DNA of 64,000 bases. Source: Haliea sp. (GTDB taxonomy: Bacteria; Pseudomonadota; Gammaproteobacteria; Pseudomonadales; Halieaceae). The position numbers and the translations under genes are program-made. This document shows, in pieces, positions 1-9,606 of the stretch. The DNA is taken from positions 52,907 through 116,906 of the forward strand of contig JANQUV010000010.1 in the NCBI GenBank assembly GCA_030730585.1, read 5' to 3'. The notes beneath the pieces were generated by a model. That model saw only the letters and a program-made list of their open reading frames with translations, was not told the DNA's origin and did no database searches. The first letter of the stretch is position 1, and every line of letters begins with the position of its first letter.

Positions 1-1107
1 GAGTGTGCGTACATCCGCCACACCGGGAATATCCCGGGCGGGCGCGAGTCCTTCTTCGAGCCCGCGTTGAATGCGTTGTACGCAGCGCTGCCAGGGCTGT
101 GACAACAGCAGTTCGATGCTGGCGACCGCCGTGGCACAGGCAAGGGGGTTGCCCATAAACGTGGGGCCATGCATAAATGCACCCGCTTCACCCTGGCTGA
201 TGCCCTCGCTGATTTTGCGCGTGCAGAGAGTGGCTGCCAGTGTCATGTAGCCACCGGTGAGTGCTTTGCCCAGGCAAAGAATATCCGGATCTACGCCTGC
301 GTGCTCCAGGGCAAAGAGCTTTCCTGTGCGGCCAAAGCCTGTGGCAATTTCGTCGTAAATCAGTAGCACGTCGAAGGCATCGCACAGGGCGCGCAGGCGC
401 ACCAGGTAGTCGGCGGAGTAGAAGCGCATGCCGCCTGCGCCTTGCACAATCGGCTCTACGATGACCGCAGCCAATTCGCGATGGTGCGTAACGAGTAATT
501 CCTCTATTGCGGCCATCGCACTGTCATCACAGGGCTCGCCAAAGGGCGTTGTGGGAGCGGGCGCAAAGTAGTGTTTGGGTAGCACGTCACCGAACAGATG
601 GTGCATGCCCGTGACGGGATCGCAGACCGACATCGCGCCGAAGGTGTCGCCATGGTAGCCGTTGCGCAGGGCGAGAAACTTCTGCTTGCCGGGTTGCCCG
701 ATTGAGTACCAGTATTGAATGGCCATCTTCAGCGCGACTTCTACGGCAACTGAGCCGGAATCGCTGAAAAAAACACGTTCAAGTGCCGGCGGCGTAATGT
801 CAGCCAGCAGCTGAGCAAGGCGCACTGCGGGGGCATGTGTCAGGCCACCAAACATGACATGAGCCATGGATTCAACCTGAGCCTGCACTGCCCGGTTCAG
901 CACCGGGTGGTTGTAGCCGTGAATTGCGCACCACCAGGACGCCATGCCATCAACCAGTTCGCGGCCATCACTCAGAGTGAGGCGCACGCCTTGCGCGCTG
1001 CGTACCGGGTAAACGTCGGGTGGGTTGCTTGCAGAGGCGTAGGGATGCCAAACGTGGGCGGCATCGCCGGCTTTCAGCTGCGCCCAATCAGGTGTGGTTG
1101 CGGTCAC
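1..1107 (-). CDS. bioA: Adenosylmethionine-8-amino-7-oxononanoate aminotransferase, 3' end cut by window edge
   Basis: This is a PLP-dependent class III aminotransferase of biotin synthesis, which converts KAPA to DAPA with S-adenosylmethionine as amino donor. It is absent from the ORF track because its stop lies off the left edge. I translated it from a GTG at 1107. The N-terminus reads AHVWHPYAS, as in BioA, followed by GMASWW, a [10 protein letters not shown] segment, the [13 protein letters not shown] segment with the PLP-ring aspartate, and GKALTGGYM with the Schiff-base lysine near residue 281. About 369 codons are visible, against roughly 430 in the family, so only the C-terminal part is missing. 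The GTG overlaps the stop of tesA by 4 bases (GTGA), which suggests coupled translation. No other bio gene is in the window. Confidence 0.93.
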   Translation of the reverse strand, partial: MTATTPDWAQLKAGDAAHVWHPYASASNPPDVYPVRSAQGVRLTLSDGRELVDGMASWWCAIHGYNHPVLNRAVQAQVESMAHVMFGGLTHAPAVRLAQLLADITPPALERVFFSDSGSVAVEVALKMAIQYWYSIGQPGKQKFLALRNGYHGDTFGAMSVCDPVTGMHHLFGDVLPKHYFAPAPTTPFGEPCDDSAMAAIEELLVTHHRELAAVIVEPIVQGAGGMRFYSADYLVRLRALCDAFDVLLIYDEIATGFGRTGKLFALEHAGVDPDILCLGKALTGGYMTLAATLCTRKISEGISQGEAGAFMHGPTFMGNPLACATAVASIELLLSQPWQRCVQRIQRGLEEGLAPARDIPGVADVRTL

Positions 1108-1736
1108 AAAATCTCCAGCAGGCTATCGATGATGTTTTGCAGCAGCAGTGGCTGCGCTGAGGCGGTGGGGTGAATACCGTCGTCTTGCATAAGGCCGGTT
1201 TGTGTCGCAACCCCATCCAGTATGAACGGCGCCAGGCTGGCGCCGGTTTTATCCGCTACCGCGTTGAAGCTTTCGCGGAAGGCCGCAGTGTAGCGTTCGC
1301 CGTAATTAGGCGGAATTTCCATGGGTAGCAAGAGCACGCTCGCCCCGCTGGCCTGCGCCAACTGCGCCATGCGCAGCAGATTGTCACGTATTTTTGCTGG
1401 CGGGTGGCCGCGCAGCCCGTCATTGCCCCCGAGTTCGATTAACAGCACGTTGGGGGCGTATTGGCTGAGCAGGCCAGGCAGGCGACGCAGGCCACCGCCG
1501 GTGGTCTCACCGCTAATACTGGCGTTGATGACGCGATATTCGGGGTGGCTGGTGTTCAGTTGTTGCTCTAACAAGCTTACCCAGCCCTGTTCCAGAGACA
1601 TGCCGTAGGCTGCGCTGATACTATCTCCAAGGATCAGCAGGGTTTTTTCTGCGTGTGCAACGCCCGGTATCGCCAGTAACAGGCACAATCCGGCGGCGTG
1701 TATTTTGCGTATCAGTGCGAAAAGGAATCGCGACAT
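1104..1736 (-). CDS. tesA: Periplasmic SGNH/GDSL esterase (thioesterase I / lysophospholipase L1)
   Basis: This is a 210-residue secreted SGNH hydrolase acting on acyl-CoA, lysophospholipid and simple esters in the periplasm. A signal peptide spans residues 1-29 (basic start, LCLLLAIPG core, AHA cleavage site). Block I is GDSISAAYG with nucleophile Ser39, block III is GGND (Asn105), and block V is DDGIHP (Asp186, His189). The ORF track extends the frame to 1928, but that extension is antisense to ybbA, so I start at the ATG at 1736. A TTG two codons upstream with a GGAG motif is an alternative. The gene is divergent from ybbA, as in E. coli tesA-ybbAP, and overlaps bioA at its 3' end. Function is confident; the exact start less so. 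Confidence 0.92.
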   Translation of the reverse strand: MSRFLFALIRKIHAAGLCLLLAIPGVAHAEKTLLILGDSISAAYGMSLEQGWVSLLEQQLNTSHPEYRVINASISGETTGGGLRRLPGLLSQYAPNVLLIELGGNDGLRGHPPAKIRDNLLRMAQLAQASGASVLLLPMEIPPNYGERYTAAFRESFNAVADKTGASLAPFILDGVATQTGLMQDDGIHPTASAQPLLLQNIIDSLLEIL

Positions 1737-2400
1737 GATCAAGGCTGAAAATCTCCAAAAGCGGGTGCCGATGGTCGGCAGCGAGTTGGAGATACTGAAA
1801 GGGATCACGCTGGAAATCAAGTCGGGCGAGTCGGTCGCGATTATTGGTGCCTCCGGTTCCGGCAAATCCACGTTACTCGGCTTGCTCGCAGGACTTGATG
1901 AGGCGAGCGGTGGGAGAGTGGTCATCAACGGTACTGATATCAGTGCCTTGGATGAGGATCAGCGAGCTCTGTTTCGTGGGCAGCACGTCGGGTTTGTATT
2001 TCAGTCGTTCCAGCTGCTGCCGGCACTGACGGCACTGGAGAATGTGATGCTGCCGCTGGAATTGCAGGGACAGAGCGATGCACAGGCCCAAGCGCGAACA
2101 TTGCTGCAGCGGGTGGGCCTCGGCGAGCGCGTTGAGCATTACCCGCGGCAAATGTCCGGGGGGGAGCAGCAGCGGGTAGCAATTGCCCGCGCATTTGCTA
2201 ACAGCCCCACCATTTTATTTGCGGATGAGCCTACGGGAAACTTGGATACCACCACCGGTAACCACATCATTGATTTGCTGTTTGAGCTTAACCGCGAGCA
2301 AAGCACGACCCTGGTGCTGGTTACGCACGACCTTAGCCTGGCGGAGCGTTGCCAGCATCGTTTTCGCCTGGAATCCGGCGCCCTGGTGGGCGGAGACTGA
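1735..2400 (+). CDS. ybbA: ABC transporter ATPase of the LolD/YbbA group
   Basis: This is the cytoplasmic ATPase partner of the FtsX-type permease that follows; together they form a MacB/LolCDE-like transporter whose substrate is unknown. The 221-residue product has Walker A (GASGSGKST, about residues 41-49), a Q-loop (VFQSFQLLP), the signature SGGEQQRV, Walker B (ILFADEPTG) and the H-loop VTHD. The track start at 1705 is extended. The ATG at 1735 has an AAGGAA motif eight bases upstream and matches the usual family N-terminus. That ATG shares a CATG with the start of tesA on the other strand. Synteny with ybbP and tesA is the known E. coli arrangement. Confidence 0.93.
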   Translation: MIKAENLQKRVPMVGSELEILKGITLEIKSGESVAIIGASGSGKSTLLGLLAGLDEASGGRVVINGTDISALDEDQRALFRGQHVGFVFQSFQLLPALTALENVMLPLELQGQSDAQAQARTLLQRVGLGERVEHYPRQMSGGEQQRVAIARAFANSPTILFADEPTGNLDTTTGNHIIDLLFELNREQSTTLVLVTHDLSLAERCQHRFRLESGALVGGD

Positions 2401-2403
2401 GCG

Positions 2404-4878
2404 ATGTCCATGACGGCAACTCGAATGCTGGCGCGCGACTGGCGTGGCGGAGAGCTAGGTGTTCTGGTCGCGGCGCTGGTGCTGGCGGTGGCCGTTGTGT
2501 CCGGCATCAGCGCATTCACCACGCGCCTGCAAACGGCGTTGGCACAGGAAAGCCACCGCTTTTTAGCGGCGGATCGTGTTGTGCGCAGTGGCGACGAAGC
2601 ACCGGCCGCGTGGCTGGAGGAGGCCACGCAACGCTCGCTCAGCACCGCACAAGTGCTCACCTTCCCCTCTATGATCTATGCCGGAGATGAGGCCATGGTG
2701 CTGGCATCGGTGAAGGCCGTCAGCAGCACTTACCCCCTGCGCGGGGAGCTGCGCTACAGCGAAGAGCCGTTCGGCGACGTGTTGGTGGGGCTAAGCGGGC
2801 CAGCGCCAGGCACGGTGTGGCTGGATTCGCGGCTGTTTCCTCTGCTCGATGTGGCCATTGGCGACCGGGTTGCAGTCGGTGAGGCGGAGTTCACGGTGGT
2901 CGCAGCGGCGCGTACCGAACCCGATCAGGGGGGGTCCTTCCTCGGCCTTGGTCCGCGCGTGTTGATGCATTACGACGATATTGGCGCGACTGACGTGGTA
3001 CAACCCGGAAGCCGTGTTGAATATCGGCAGCTCTACGCGGGCGACACCGTGCGGGTGGCTGACTTCGAGCGCTGGTTACAGCCTCAATTGGTGGAAGGCC
3101 AGCGTTTGCTGGACGTGAATGAGGGCCAGCCTGGCTTGGGGCAGGCGCTGCAGCGGGCTGAGAGCTTCTTGCTGCTAGCGGGCAGCCTTGGGGTTGTGCT
3201 GGCGGGCGTGGCAATTGCCTTGGCCGCACGCCGTTTCAGTGAACGCCATAATGATTATGTCGCAATAATGAAGAGCCTCGGCGCTACCTCTGGCGATATT
3301 ACCCGCTTGTATGGCCGCAGTCTGCTGTTACTGGGCCTGGTGGCCACAGTGCTTGGCTGCAGTTTGGGTTGGGCCTTGCAAGCGACTTTTTTTGACCTCT
3401 TTGGCGATCAGTTACCGATCACTCCCGGCCCGGCTGGGCTGCGGCCTTATGGCATCGGCGCCGCTACCGCGCTGGTGTGCTTACTGTGTTTTGCCTGGCC
3501 ACCCTTGCAGCGTTTGAGTCAAGCGAGCCCGCTGCGCGTGCTGCGCCGTGACATGCCCCTGGAACAACGGCGAACCTTAACGGATTACGCCTTCGGTCTG
3601 GCCGCGGTGTCAGGGCTGATGTGGTGGTACAGTGGTGATTGGAAAATCACCTTGGCGGTACTGAGTGGATTGGGGGCCACAGTATTGTTGGGCCTGGGCT
3701 TGTCGCTCACGCTTCTGCGCGGAGGCCGGCTGGTAGGCATGAGTGCCGGCAGCATCTGGCGCCTGGCGCTGGCGGGGCTGCAACGCAGGGGCACCGCTAA
3801 CGCACTGCAGGTGGTGATTTTTGCCATGGCGATCATGCTGTTGCTGGTCCTTGTGCTGGTGCGCACCTCACTGATTGATGCCTGGCAGACGCAACTGCCC
3901 GAAAACACGCCCAACCACTTTGCCCTGAATATCGCCCCGGAAGATGTTCAAGACATTGAGCAGCTGCTGCGTAGCGAAGAAGTGCCCGGCGCGCCGCTGT
4001 ACCCGATGATTCGGGGGCGCATTCTTTCAGTGAACGGGGAAGATCTGCCGCAGACAGACGATCGTGAGGAAGGTCGTCGCCAGCGTGAAGCAAACCTCAC
4101 CTGGTCGGACACACTGCCTGCGGATAACCAACTGCTGGAGGGGCGCTGGTGGGAACCTTCGAGTGATGCAGCGGAAGTGTCTCTTGAGATCGAGTTTGCC
4201 GAGCGTTTCGGTGTTGTATTGGGCGACCGTATCGGCTTTCAGGTGGGCTCAGAGCCTTTTGAAGCCACCGTCACCAGCATTCGACAGCTGGACTGGCAGT
4301 CCTTCAATCCCAACTTCTGGTTGGTGTTCCCGCCGCGCCTGCTGGCGCCGTATCCGGCCACCTTTATGACCAGTTTTTATTTACAGCCTGAGGAAAAGCC
4401 GTTCCTCAATGGCTTCATCCGTCAGTTTCCCACGGTCACTGTGGTGGAGATGGATGTGGTGGTAGAGCAGGTGCGCGGCATAATCAGCCAGGTGTCGGCT
4501 GCGGTGGAGTTGGTGCTGGGAGTGATCATGGCTGCCGGAGCTCTGGTGTTGGTAGCGGGTGTGCAGGCCAGTGTGGATGCGCGGATGCACGAGAGCTCTA
4601 TTCTGCGTGCGTTGGGAGCTCGCCGTCGGTTGGTGTTGGGTGGCTTGCTCATAGAGTTTGCTGCCATGGGCTTGTTTGCCGGGCTGCTGGCCACCGTCGG
4701 TGCCGAGTTGTCGGTTTATATTTTACAGGCGCAGGTGATGGATATGGACTACAGCCCGTCACCTTGGGTGTGGCCGATAGGGGTGGGCGGTGGTGCGCTG
4801 TTGATTGCCGTTCTTGGGGTATTCAGCTGCCGCAAGGTGGTATCCAGCCCGCCGTTGGCGGTGTTGCGCGAGCTGTGA
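2404..4878 (+). CDS. ybbP: FtsX-family ABC transporter permease (YbbP-like)
   Basis: This is a large inner-membrane permease of 824 residues. A membrane segment near residues 15-37 (VLVAALVLAVAVVSGISA) is followed by a long periplasmic MacB-type domain. Then comes a first FtsX block of hydrophobic helices (about 260-440), a second periplasmic segment, and a terminal FtsX block (about 700-820) ending in SSPPLAVLREL, a typical FtsX C-terminus. Three bases separate it from ybbA, with a GGAG motif inside the ybbA end, so the two are surely co-transcribed. The E. coli homologue is of similar length (about 800 residues). Its substrate is not established; roles in lipid or lipoprotein export are inference from the family. 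Confidence 0.9.
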   Translation: MSMTATRMLARDWRGGELGVLVAALVLAVAVVSGISAFTTRLQTALAQESHRFLAADRVVRSGDEAPAAWLEEATQRSLSTAQVLTFPSMIYAGDEAMVLASVKAVSSTYPLRGELRYSEEPFGDVLVGLSGPAPGTVWLDSRLFPLLDVAIGDRVAVGEAEFTVVAAARTEPDQGGSFLGLGPRVLMHYDDIGATDVVQPGSRVEYRQLYAGDTVRVADFERWLQPQLVEGQRLLDVNEGQPGLGQALQRAESFLLLAGSLGVVLAGVAIALAARRFSERHNDYVAIMKSLGATSGDITRLYGRSLLLLGLVATVLGCSLGWALQATFFDLFGDQLPITPGPAGLRPYGIGAATALVCLLCFAWPPLQRLSQASPLRVLRRDMPLEQRRTLTDYAFGLAAVSGLMWWYSGDWKITLAVLSGLGATVLLGLGLSLTLLRGGRLVGMSAGSIWRLALAGLQRRGTANALQVVIFAMAIMLLLVLVLVRTSLIDAWQTQLPENTPNHFALNIAPEDVQDIEQLLRSEEVPGAPLYPMIRGRILSVNGEDLPQTDDREEGRRQREANLTWSDTLPADNQLLEGRWWEPSSDAAEVSLEIEFAERFGVVLGDRIGFQVGSEPFEATVTSIRQLDWQSFNPNFWLVFPPRLLAPYPATFMTSFYLQPEEKPFLNGFIRQFPTVTVVEMDVVVEQVRGIISQVSAAVELVLGVIMAAGALVLVAGVQASVDARMHESSILRALGARRRLVLGGLLIEFAAMGLFAGLLATVGAELSVYILQAQVMDMDYSPSPWVWPIGVGGGALLIAVLGVFSCRKVVSSPPLAVLREL

Positions 4879-4895
4879 AGTGGCACGGCACCAAA

Positions 4896-4929
4896 GACGC
4901 GTCGACTTAGGCTTGAGGCCTAGCGCGTC
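4896..4929. terminator. Possible hairpin between convergent ybbP and tetR
   Basis: GACGCG and CGCGTC arms enclose a second pairing of TTAGGC with GCCTAG, and the right side runs into the tetR stop codon. No T-run follows on either strand, so intrinsic termination is doubtful. Confidence 0.35.
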
Positions 4930-5549
4930 CTGATGCCGTCAATGAATGTTTGTACACTTAGCTGCGTCTGGCGTGAAAGGTCGATATGGCGCCGAAAAAG
5001 CTGCGGCGCGTCCACCAGCAGAGTTGCAAGGCCGTGAATGCCCGCCCACGCGGCGTTGGTCAAATAGGCGAGGTCCAGCTCCCGAAAGGTGCCCTGGGCA
5101 ATGCCGTGACGTAAAATAGACTGCACTTGTTGAAAGGTGTCCCGGCTTGCCTCGCGTAATTCCGGGTAGGCATCTGCGGGCTGCACTGCAGGTCCAAACA
5201 TCAACTTGAACATTTGCGGATAACGGGCCGCATAGGCTACGTAGCTGTTGGCTAACGCGTGCAACTGCTCTTCAGGGCAGTCGCCGGTGTCGTCCGCCGC
5301 CTTGAGCAAGTCGTTGAGCAGCCGGCGGTAACCAACGGCTGCGAGGGCGGCGAGAAGGTCACCCTTGTCATTGAAGTGGCGATAGGGCGCGGTTTGTGAA
5401 ACACCCACTCCCCGGGCCAGAGCCCGCAGGCTTAGTGCGTCAGCGCCTGCGGCTTCGAGGTGCTCGAGTGCCGCATCCAACAGCTCCGCCCGCAAGTTGC
5501 CATGGTGATAGCTCCTTTGACGGGCGGTCTGTGTGCCATTTAGCGCCAT
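4920..5549 (-). CDS. TetR/AcrR-family transcriptional regulator
   Basis: This 209-residue repressor-type protein has an N-terminal helix-turn-helix (about residues 15-60: [36 protein letters not shown] in outline). A helical ligand-binding C-terminal half resembles the WHG-type TetR_C domain. The HTH recognition helix [10 protein letters not shown] is clear. Its ATG begins at the base after the mdh stop codon with no gap, so it is probably the second gene of an mdh-tetR transcript. It may respond to a metabolite and act on its own operon or elsewhere; nothing in the sequence fixes the target. It is convergent with ybbP. Confidence 0.88.
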   Translation of the reverse strand: MALNGTQTARQRSYHHGNLRAELLDAALEHLEAAGADALSLRALARGVGVSQTAPYRHFNDKGDLLAALAAVGYRRLLNDLLKAADDTGDCPEEQLHALANSYVAYAARYPQMFKLMFGPAVQPADAYPELREASRDTFQQVQSILRHGIAQGTFRELDLAYLTNAAWAGIHGLATLLVDAPQLFRRHIDLSRQTQLSVQTFIDGIRTR

Positions 5550-6530
5550 TCAGGGCAGCAGGTGCTGGACGGCATCGCGTTCTTCTGTCAATTCTTTCTC
5601 TGTGGCCAGCATCTTTTCGCGGCTGAAGTCGCCGACTTCAACGCCCTGAACGATGCTCCACTCACCGTTTTTGCAGCGGCAGGGGAAAGAGTAAATCAGG
5701 CCTTCGGCGATGCCATAAGAGCCATCCGAGTGCACGCCCATGGATACCCAGTCATCGCCCTCAGTGCCGAGCGCCCAGGAGCGCATGTGATCACTGGCTG
5801 CGTTGGCCGCAGAAGCCGCTGAAGAGGCGCCGCGGGCCTTGATGATGGCCGCTCCGCGCTGTTGCACGGTGGGGATGAAGTCGCTTTCGTACCACGCTTG
5901 ATCGACCAGCGACATGGCTTTTTCACCGCCGACCTCAGCATTGAACAGGTCGGGATACTGGGTGGCAGAGTGGTTGCCCCAGATGGTCATTTTCTGCACG
6001 TCGTTGACGGTCTTGCCCGTCTTCTGTGCAATCTGCGTCTTCGCACGGTTGTGGTCCAGGCGTGTCATGGCGGTGAAGTTGCGTGGGTTAATATCCGGCG
6101 CATTGCGCTGGGTGATCAGGGCGTTGGTGTTGGCCGGGTTGCCCACGACCAGAACCTTGATGTTACGGCTGGCGTATTCATTAATAGCTTTGCCCTGCAC
6201 GGAGAAGATCGCCGCGTTGGCTTCCAGCAGGTCTTTGCGTTCCATGCCGGGGCCGCGTGGACGCGCACCGACCAGCAGCGCGTAGTCCGTATCCTTGAAG
6301 GCAACGGCGGGGTCGTCGGTGCAAACGATGTCGGCCAGCAAGGGGAAGGCGCAGTCATCCAGCTCCATACGGACGCCATTCAAGGCCTCCATGGCCGGCG
6401 TGATATCCAGCAGCTGCAGGATCACGGGCTGATCGTCGCCCAGCATGGAGCCGGAGGCGATGCGGAACAGCAGCGCGTAGCCAATTTGGCCGGCGGCGCC
6501 GGTGACGGTCACTCGAACAGGTGCTTTCAT
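5550..6530 (-). CDS. mdh: NAD-dependent malate dehydrogenase
   Basis: This 326-residue cytosolic malate dehydrogenase interconverts malate and oxaloacetate in the TCA cycle. The N-terminal Rossmann motif is [21 protein letters not shown] and MTRLDHNRA are the conserved NAD- and substrate-binding segments, and [11 protein letters not shown] carries the catalytic histidine. The length and the GAAGQIG motif fit the Burkholderia/Xanthomonas type rather than the shorter E. coli enzyme. It sits about 33 kb from the TCA operon. The start codon is followed at once by MKAPVRVTV; upstream is the divergent ttcA. The abutting TetR gene downstream is unusual for mdh. Confidence 0.96.
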   Translation of the reverse strand: MKAPVRVTVTGAAGQIGYALLFRIASGSMLGDDQPVILQLLDITPAMEALNGVRMELDDCAFPLLADIVCTDDPAVAFKDTDYALLVGARPRGPGMERKDLLEANAAIFSVQGKAINEYASRNIKVLVVGNPANTNALITQRNAPDINPRNFTAMTRLDHNRAKTQIAQKTGKTVNDVQKMTIWGNHSATQYPDLFNAEVGGEKAMSLVDQAWYESDFIPTVQQRGAAIIKARGASSAASAANAASDHMRSWALGTEGDDWVSMGVHSDGSYGIAEGLIYSFPCRCKNGEWSIVQGVEVGDFSREKMLATEKELTEERDAVQHLLP

Positions 6531-6656
6531 CGGAAGAGAGTCCTCAGGGGTCGGGTGGTTGAGATATGAGGGGCGTTATTGTCGAGTGAAACGGGTGAAA
6601 AAACAAGCCAGTGCCTGTAAAATGCGGTGCTTTCAGGCATTCAGGGCAGGTAGGCG

Positions 6657-7499
6657 GTGCGCGAACTCTCCCGCAAAGAACGAACAGAATTCAACAAGCT
6701 GCAAAAGCGGCTGCGCCGCAATGTCGGCAACGCCATTGCCGACTACAGCATGATTGAAGACGGTGACCGCATCATGGTGTGCTTGTCGGGCGGCAAGGAT
6801 TCCTATGCGATGCTGGATGTATTGCTGGCACTGCGCAAGAACGCGCCGATTAACTTCGAGCTGATTGCGGTCAATATGGACCAAAAGCAGCCCGGGTTTC
6901 CGGAAGAGGTGCTGCCAGCCTATTTGGAGCGGTTAGAGGTTCCTTACTATATCCTCGAAAAGGATACTTACAGTATTGTGCGTTCGGTAATCCCGGAAGG
7001 CAAAACCACCTGCGGCTTATGCTCCCGGCTGCGCCGCGGCAGCCTTTACGGATTCGCTGCTGATATCGGGGCGACCAAGATCGCGCTGGGCCATCACCGC
7101 GACGATATCGTTGAAACGCTATTTCTCAACCTGTTTTTCGGTGGCAGCCTGAAGGCAATGCCGCCGAAGCTGCTCAGTGATGATAGGCGCAATGTGGTGA
7201 TCCGCCCGATGGCCTACTGCAAGGAAAAGGATCTTGTGGCGTATGCCGATTACAAGGCTTTCCCAATCATTCCCTGCAACCTGTGCGGTTCACAGGAAAA
7301 TTTGCAGCGGGTGCAGATCAAGCAGATGCTGGTTGACTGGGAACGGCAGTATCCAGGGCGTACCGAAACCATTTTCCGCGGTATTTGTAACGTAGCACCG
7401 TCGCAGTTGGCGGACACCGCATTGTTCGATTTCAGCAGCCTGCGCGCTGAAGTCGATACCGATCTGCACGTGCCCGCAATTCGTGTTGTGAACTTGTAA
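6657..7499 (+). CDS. ttcA: tRNA 2-thiocytidine(32) synthetase TtcA
   Basis: TtcA thiolates cytidine 32 of certain tRNAs using ATP and a 4Fe-4S cluster. The 280-residue product has the PP-loop SGGKDS near residue 46, the paired cysteine motifs CGLC and CNLC, and the conserved [10 protein letters not shown] and [13 protein letters not shown] segments. It starts at a GTG; an AGG motif lies a few bases upstream. Its TAA is followed directly by the GTG of ccmA, so it may be transcribed with the ccm operon. A TAAAAT element near 6618 could serve as a -10 box, but I see no convincing -35. Confidence 0.95.
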   Translation: MRELSRKERTEFNKLQKRLRRNVGNAIADYSMIEDGDRIMVCLSGGKDSYAMLDVLLALRKNAPINFELIAVNMDQKQPGFPEEVLPAYLERLEVPYYILEKDTYSIVRSVIPEGKTTCGLCSRLRRGSLYGFAADIGATKIALGHHRDDIVETLFLNLFFGGSLKAMPPKLLSDDRRNVVIRPMAYCKEKDLVAYADYKAFPIIPCNLCGSQENLQRVQIKQMLVDWERQYPGRTETIFRGICNVAPSQLADTALFDFSSLRAEVDTDLHVPAIRVVNL

Positions 7500-8120
7500 G
7501 TGGTCAACGATAGCGCCCCTGTGGCCGTCGTGCTCAGTGCCAGTGAGCTGGGGCTTGAGCGCGGTGGCCGCGAGCTGTTCAGCGGCATCAACCTGCAGCT
7601 CACGCGCGGTCAATTGGTGCAGATCGAAGGTCCTAACGGCGCTGGTAAAACCAGCCTCCTGCGTATTTTGGCCGGGCTGTCCCGTTATGGGTTTACGGGG
7701 CAGGTGGAGCGCCACGTACCGCAGCTATTTCTGGGCCATCAAAGTGCGGTGAAAGGCTTGTTAACGCCGCGCGAAAATCTCGCTTGGCATGTGGCGGGTG
7801 AATCGTCATTTACCGCGGCTGCCATTGACGCCGCACTGGCGGCGGTGGAATTGTACGGCTACGAAGACGTACCCAGCCATGCGCTGTCGGCCGGCCAGCA
7901 TCGGCGCGTCAACCTGGCGCGTTTGTATCTCTCGCAGGCGCCGCTGTGGCTTTTGGACGAGCCCTTCACTGCGATCGACCGAGGCGGAGTGGTGGCATTG
8001 GAAGCGCGAATGTTGGCGCATCTGGAGCAGGGCGGAACAGTGCTTCTGACCTCACATCAACCGGTCGCCGTGGCCTACCCGTTGTTGCGCCTGGACCTCA
8101 CCACGGGGCAGTTGCAATGA
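7500..8120 (+). CDS. ccmA: Heme exporter ATPase CcmA
   Basis: CcmA is the ATPase of the CcmABCD complex, which releases holo-CcmE from CcmC during System I cytochrome c maturation. The 206-residue protein has Walker A (GPNGAGKTS, about residue 44), the CcmA-type signature LSAGQHRRVNLARL, Walker B (LWLLDEPF) and a switch histidine (LLTSHQP). The GTG start abuts the ttcA stop. The 3' end overlaps ccmB by ATGA. Length matches the family (about 205). Confidence 0.95.
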   Translation: MVNDSAPVAVVLSASELGLERGGRELFSGINLQLTRGQLVQIEGPNGAGKTSLLRILAGLSRYGFTGQVERHVPQLFLGHQSAVKGLLTPRENLAWHVAGESSFTAAAIDAALAAVELYGYEDVPSHALSAGQHRRVNLARLYLSQAPLWLLDEPFTAIDRGGVVALEARMLAHLEQGGTVLLTSHQPVAVAYPLLRLDLTTGQLQ

Positions 8121-8803
8121 AGCCGGCATCTACCGCAGCGTTCTGTTTCCGGCTGCTGCGTCGTCAGCTGGTGCTGGGCCTGCGCCGCCCGGTGGAGCTG
8201 GGCAACCCGCTGCTGTTCTTTGCCATGGTGGTCGCGCTTTTCCCCTTGGGCCTTGGGCCGGCGCCAGACACGTTGGCCAGCTTTGCGCCGGGCATTCTGT
8301 GGATTGTCGCGCTGCTGTCCAATTTGTTGACCTCCGACGCGGTGTTCCGCAGTGACCTTGAAGACGGTAGTTTGGAGCAGCTTTTGCTGGCCCCTCAGCC
8401 GCTGTACCTTGCTGCGCTGTCCTACGTGTTCGCCCAGTGGCTCTTGACGGGATTCCTGTTGGGCCTCGCTTCACCCGTGTTCGCTTTGATGTTGGGCTTG
8501 GCACCTGCCGCTATCCCGGCGTTGGCTGCCAGCCTGCTGCTGGGTACCGCCGTGCTCAGCCTGGTGGGCGGTATCGGCGCTGCGCTGACCGTTGGCCTGA
8601 AGCGCGGGGGGATGTTGATATCGCTGCTGATTCTGCCGTTTTACATGCCGGTGCTGATTTTCGGCAGTGGGGCCGTGCAAGCAGCGCTGAACGGTAACCC
8701 GACGGGGCCTTTTCTGGCGATTCTTGCCGCCTTTTTATGCCTTTCGATCGCCCTTGCACCGATGGCGATTGCAGCGGGCCTGCGGATCAGTATCGATACC
8801 TGA
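8117..8803 (+). CDS. ccmB: Heme exporter membrane protein CcmB
   Basis: This 228-residue polytopic membrane partner of CcmA has about six hydrophobic segments, including LFFAMVVALFPLGLG and an alanine/leucine-rich last helix. The conserved early region FRLLRRQLVLGLRRP and the FRSDLEDGSLEQLLL cytoplasmic loop are typical of CcmB. The ORF track begins at 7946, but that extension lies inside ccmA; the ATG at 8117 overlaps the ccmA TGA. About 56 bases separate it from ccmC, the widest gap in the operon. Confidence 0.94.
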   Translation: MKPASTAAFCFRLLRRQLVLGLRRPVELGNPLLFFAMVVALFPLGLGPAPDTLASFAPGILWIVALLSNLLTSDAVFRSDLEDGSLEQLLLAPQPLYLAALSYVFAQWLLTGFLLGLASPVFALMLGLAPAAIPALAASLLLGTAVLSLVGGIGAALTVGLKRGGMLISLLILPFYMPVLIFGSGAVQAALNGNPTGPFLAILAAFLCLSIALAPMAIAAGLRISIDT

Positions 8804-8823
8804 GCGATTTCGTCTGAATTGGA

Positions 8824-8851
8824 TTGTTCGGCGCTCCGGTCACTGTATAAT
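8824..8851 (+). promoter_or_regulatory. Candidate promoter just upstream of ccmC
   Basis: A perfect TATAAT lies at 8846-8851 with TTGTTC sixteen bases upstream (8824-8829). Transcription would begin only one or two bases before the ccmC ATG, giving an almost leaderless message. It could be fortuitous. Confidence 0.35.
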
Positions 8852-8859
8852 CTCGCGCC

Positions 8860-9606
8860 ATGTGGACACTCTTCCATAAATTCGGCTCCCCTCCTTGGCT
8901 TTATCGCCTGTCCGGAGCCATTCTTCGCTGGTTGCTGCCTATCACGCTGCTGGCACTGGTTGCTGGTGCCGTGTGGGGCCTACTGTTCACGCCCCCCGAT
9001 TTTCGCCAAGGCAACAGTTACCGGATTATTTATATCCATGTGCCGGCCGCGGTTGTAGCGCTGGCCGGGTATTACGTCATGGCGATTGCGGGTGCGGTAA
9101 GCCTTATTTGGCGTATGAAAATGGCAGACATTGCGATGCGCGCCTGTGCGCCGATCGGCGCAGCGCTAACCTTTGTTGCCTTGGTCACTGGCAGCATTTG
9201 GGGTAAGCCCACTTGGGGCACTTGGTGGGTCTGGGACGCGCGCATCACCTCCATGCTGATCCTCTTTTTTCTCTACTTGGGCGTTGTAGCCTTGTACGAG
9301 GCCTATGAAAACAAGGCCCTCGCCGCCAAGGCCTGTGCGGTGTTGAGCCTGGTTGGCACGGTCAATATACCCATCATCTACAAGTCGGTAGACTGGTGGT
9401 ACAGCCTGCACCAGCCCGCTTCCATCAAATTCACTGGCGGTAGCACGATCGACCCAAGCATGTTGTACCCGCTACTATTTATGATTTCGGCGTTTTATTG
9501 CCTGTTCGTGTGCGCGCTGCTGCTGAATATGCGCGTGGAAATTCTAGAGCGGGAACAGCGGACCGCCTGGGTCAGGGCTTTGGCGACAGAGCGGGGTGGT
9601 AGTTGA
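8860..9606 (+). CDS. ccmC: Heme handling protein CcmC
   Basis: CcmC loads heme onto CcmE in the periplasm. The 248-residue protein has six membrane segments and the tryptophan-rich WWD motif WGTWWVWDARITS (about residues 110-122). Conserved histidines flank it (IYIHVPAA and the YSLHQPAS region). ccmD starts within its stop codon (TGATG). Length matches the family (about 245). Confidence 0.95.
   Translation: MWTLFHKFGSPPWLYRLSGAILRWLLPITLLALVAGAVWGLLFTPPDFRQGNSYRIIYIHVPAAVVALAGYYVMAIAGAVSLIWRMKMADIAMRACAPIGAALTFVALVTGSIWGKPTWGTWWVWDARITSMLILFFLYLGVVALYEAYENKALAAKACAVLSLVGTVNIPIIYKSVDWWYSLHQPASIKFTGGSTIDPSMLYPLLFMISAFYCLFVCALLLNMRVEILEREQRTAWVRALATERGGS

Noticed and set aside
5862-6569. 235-residue plus-strand ORF
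   Set aside because: Antisense to mdh with no domain content.
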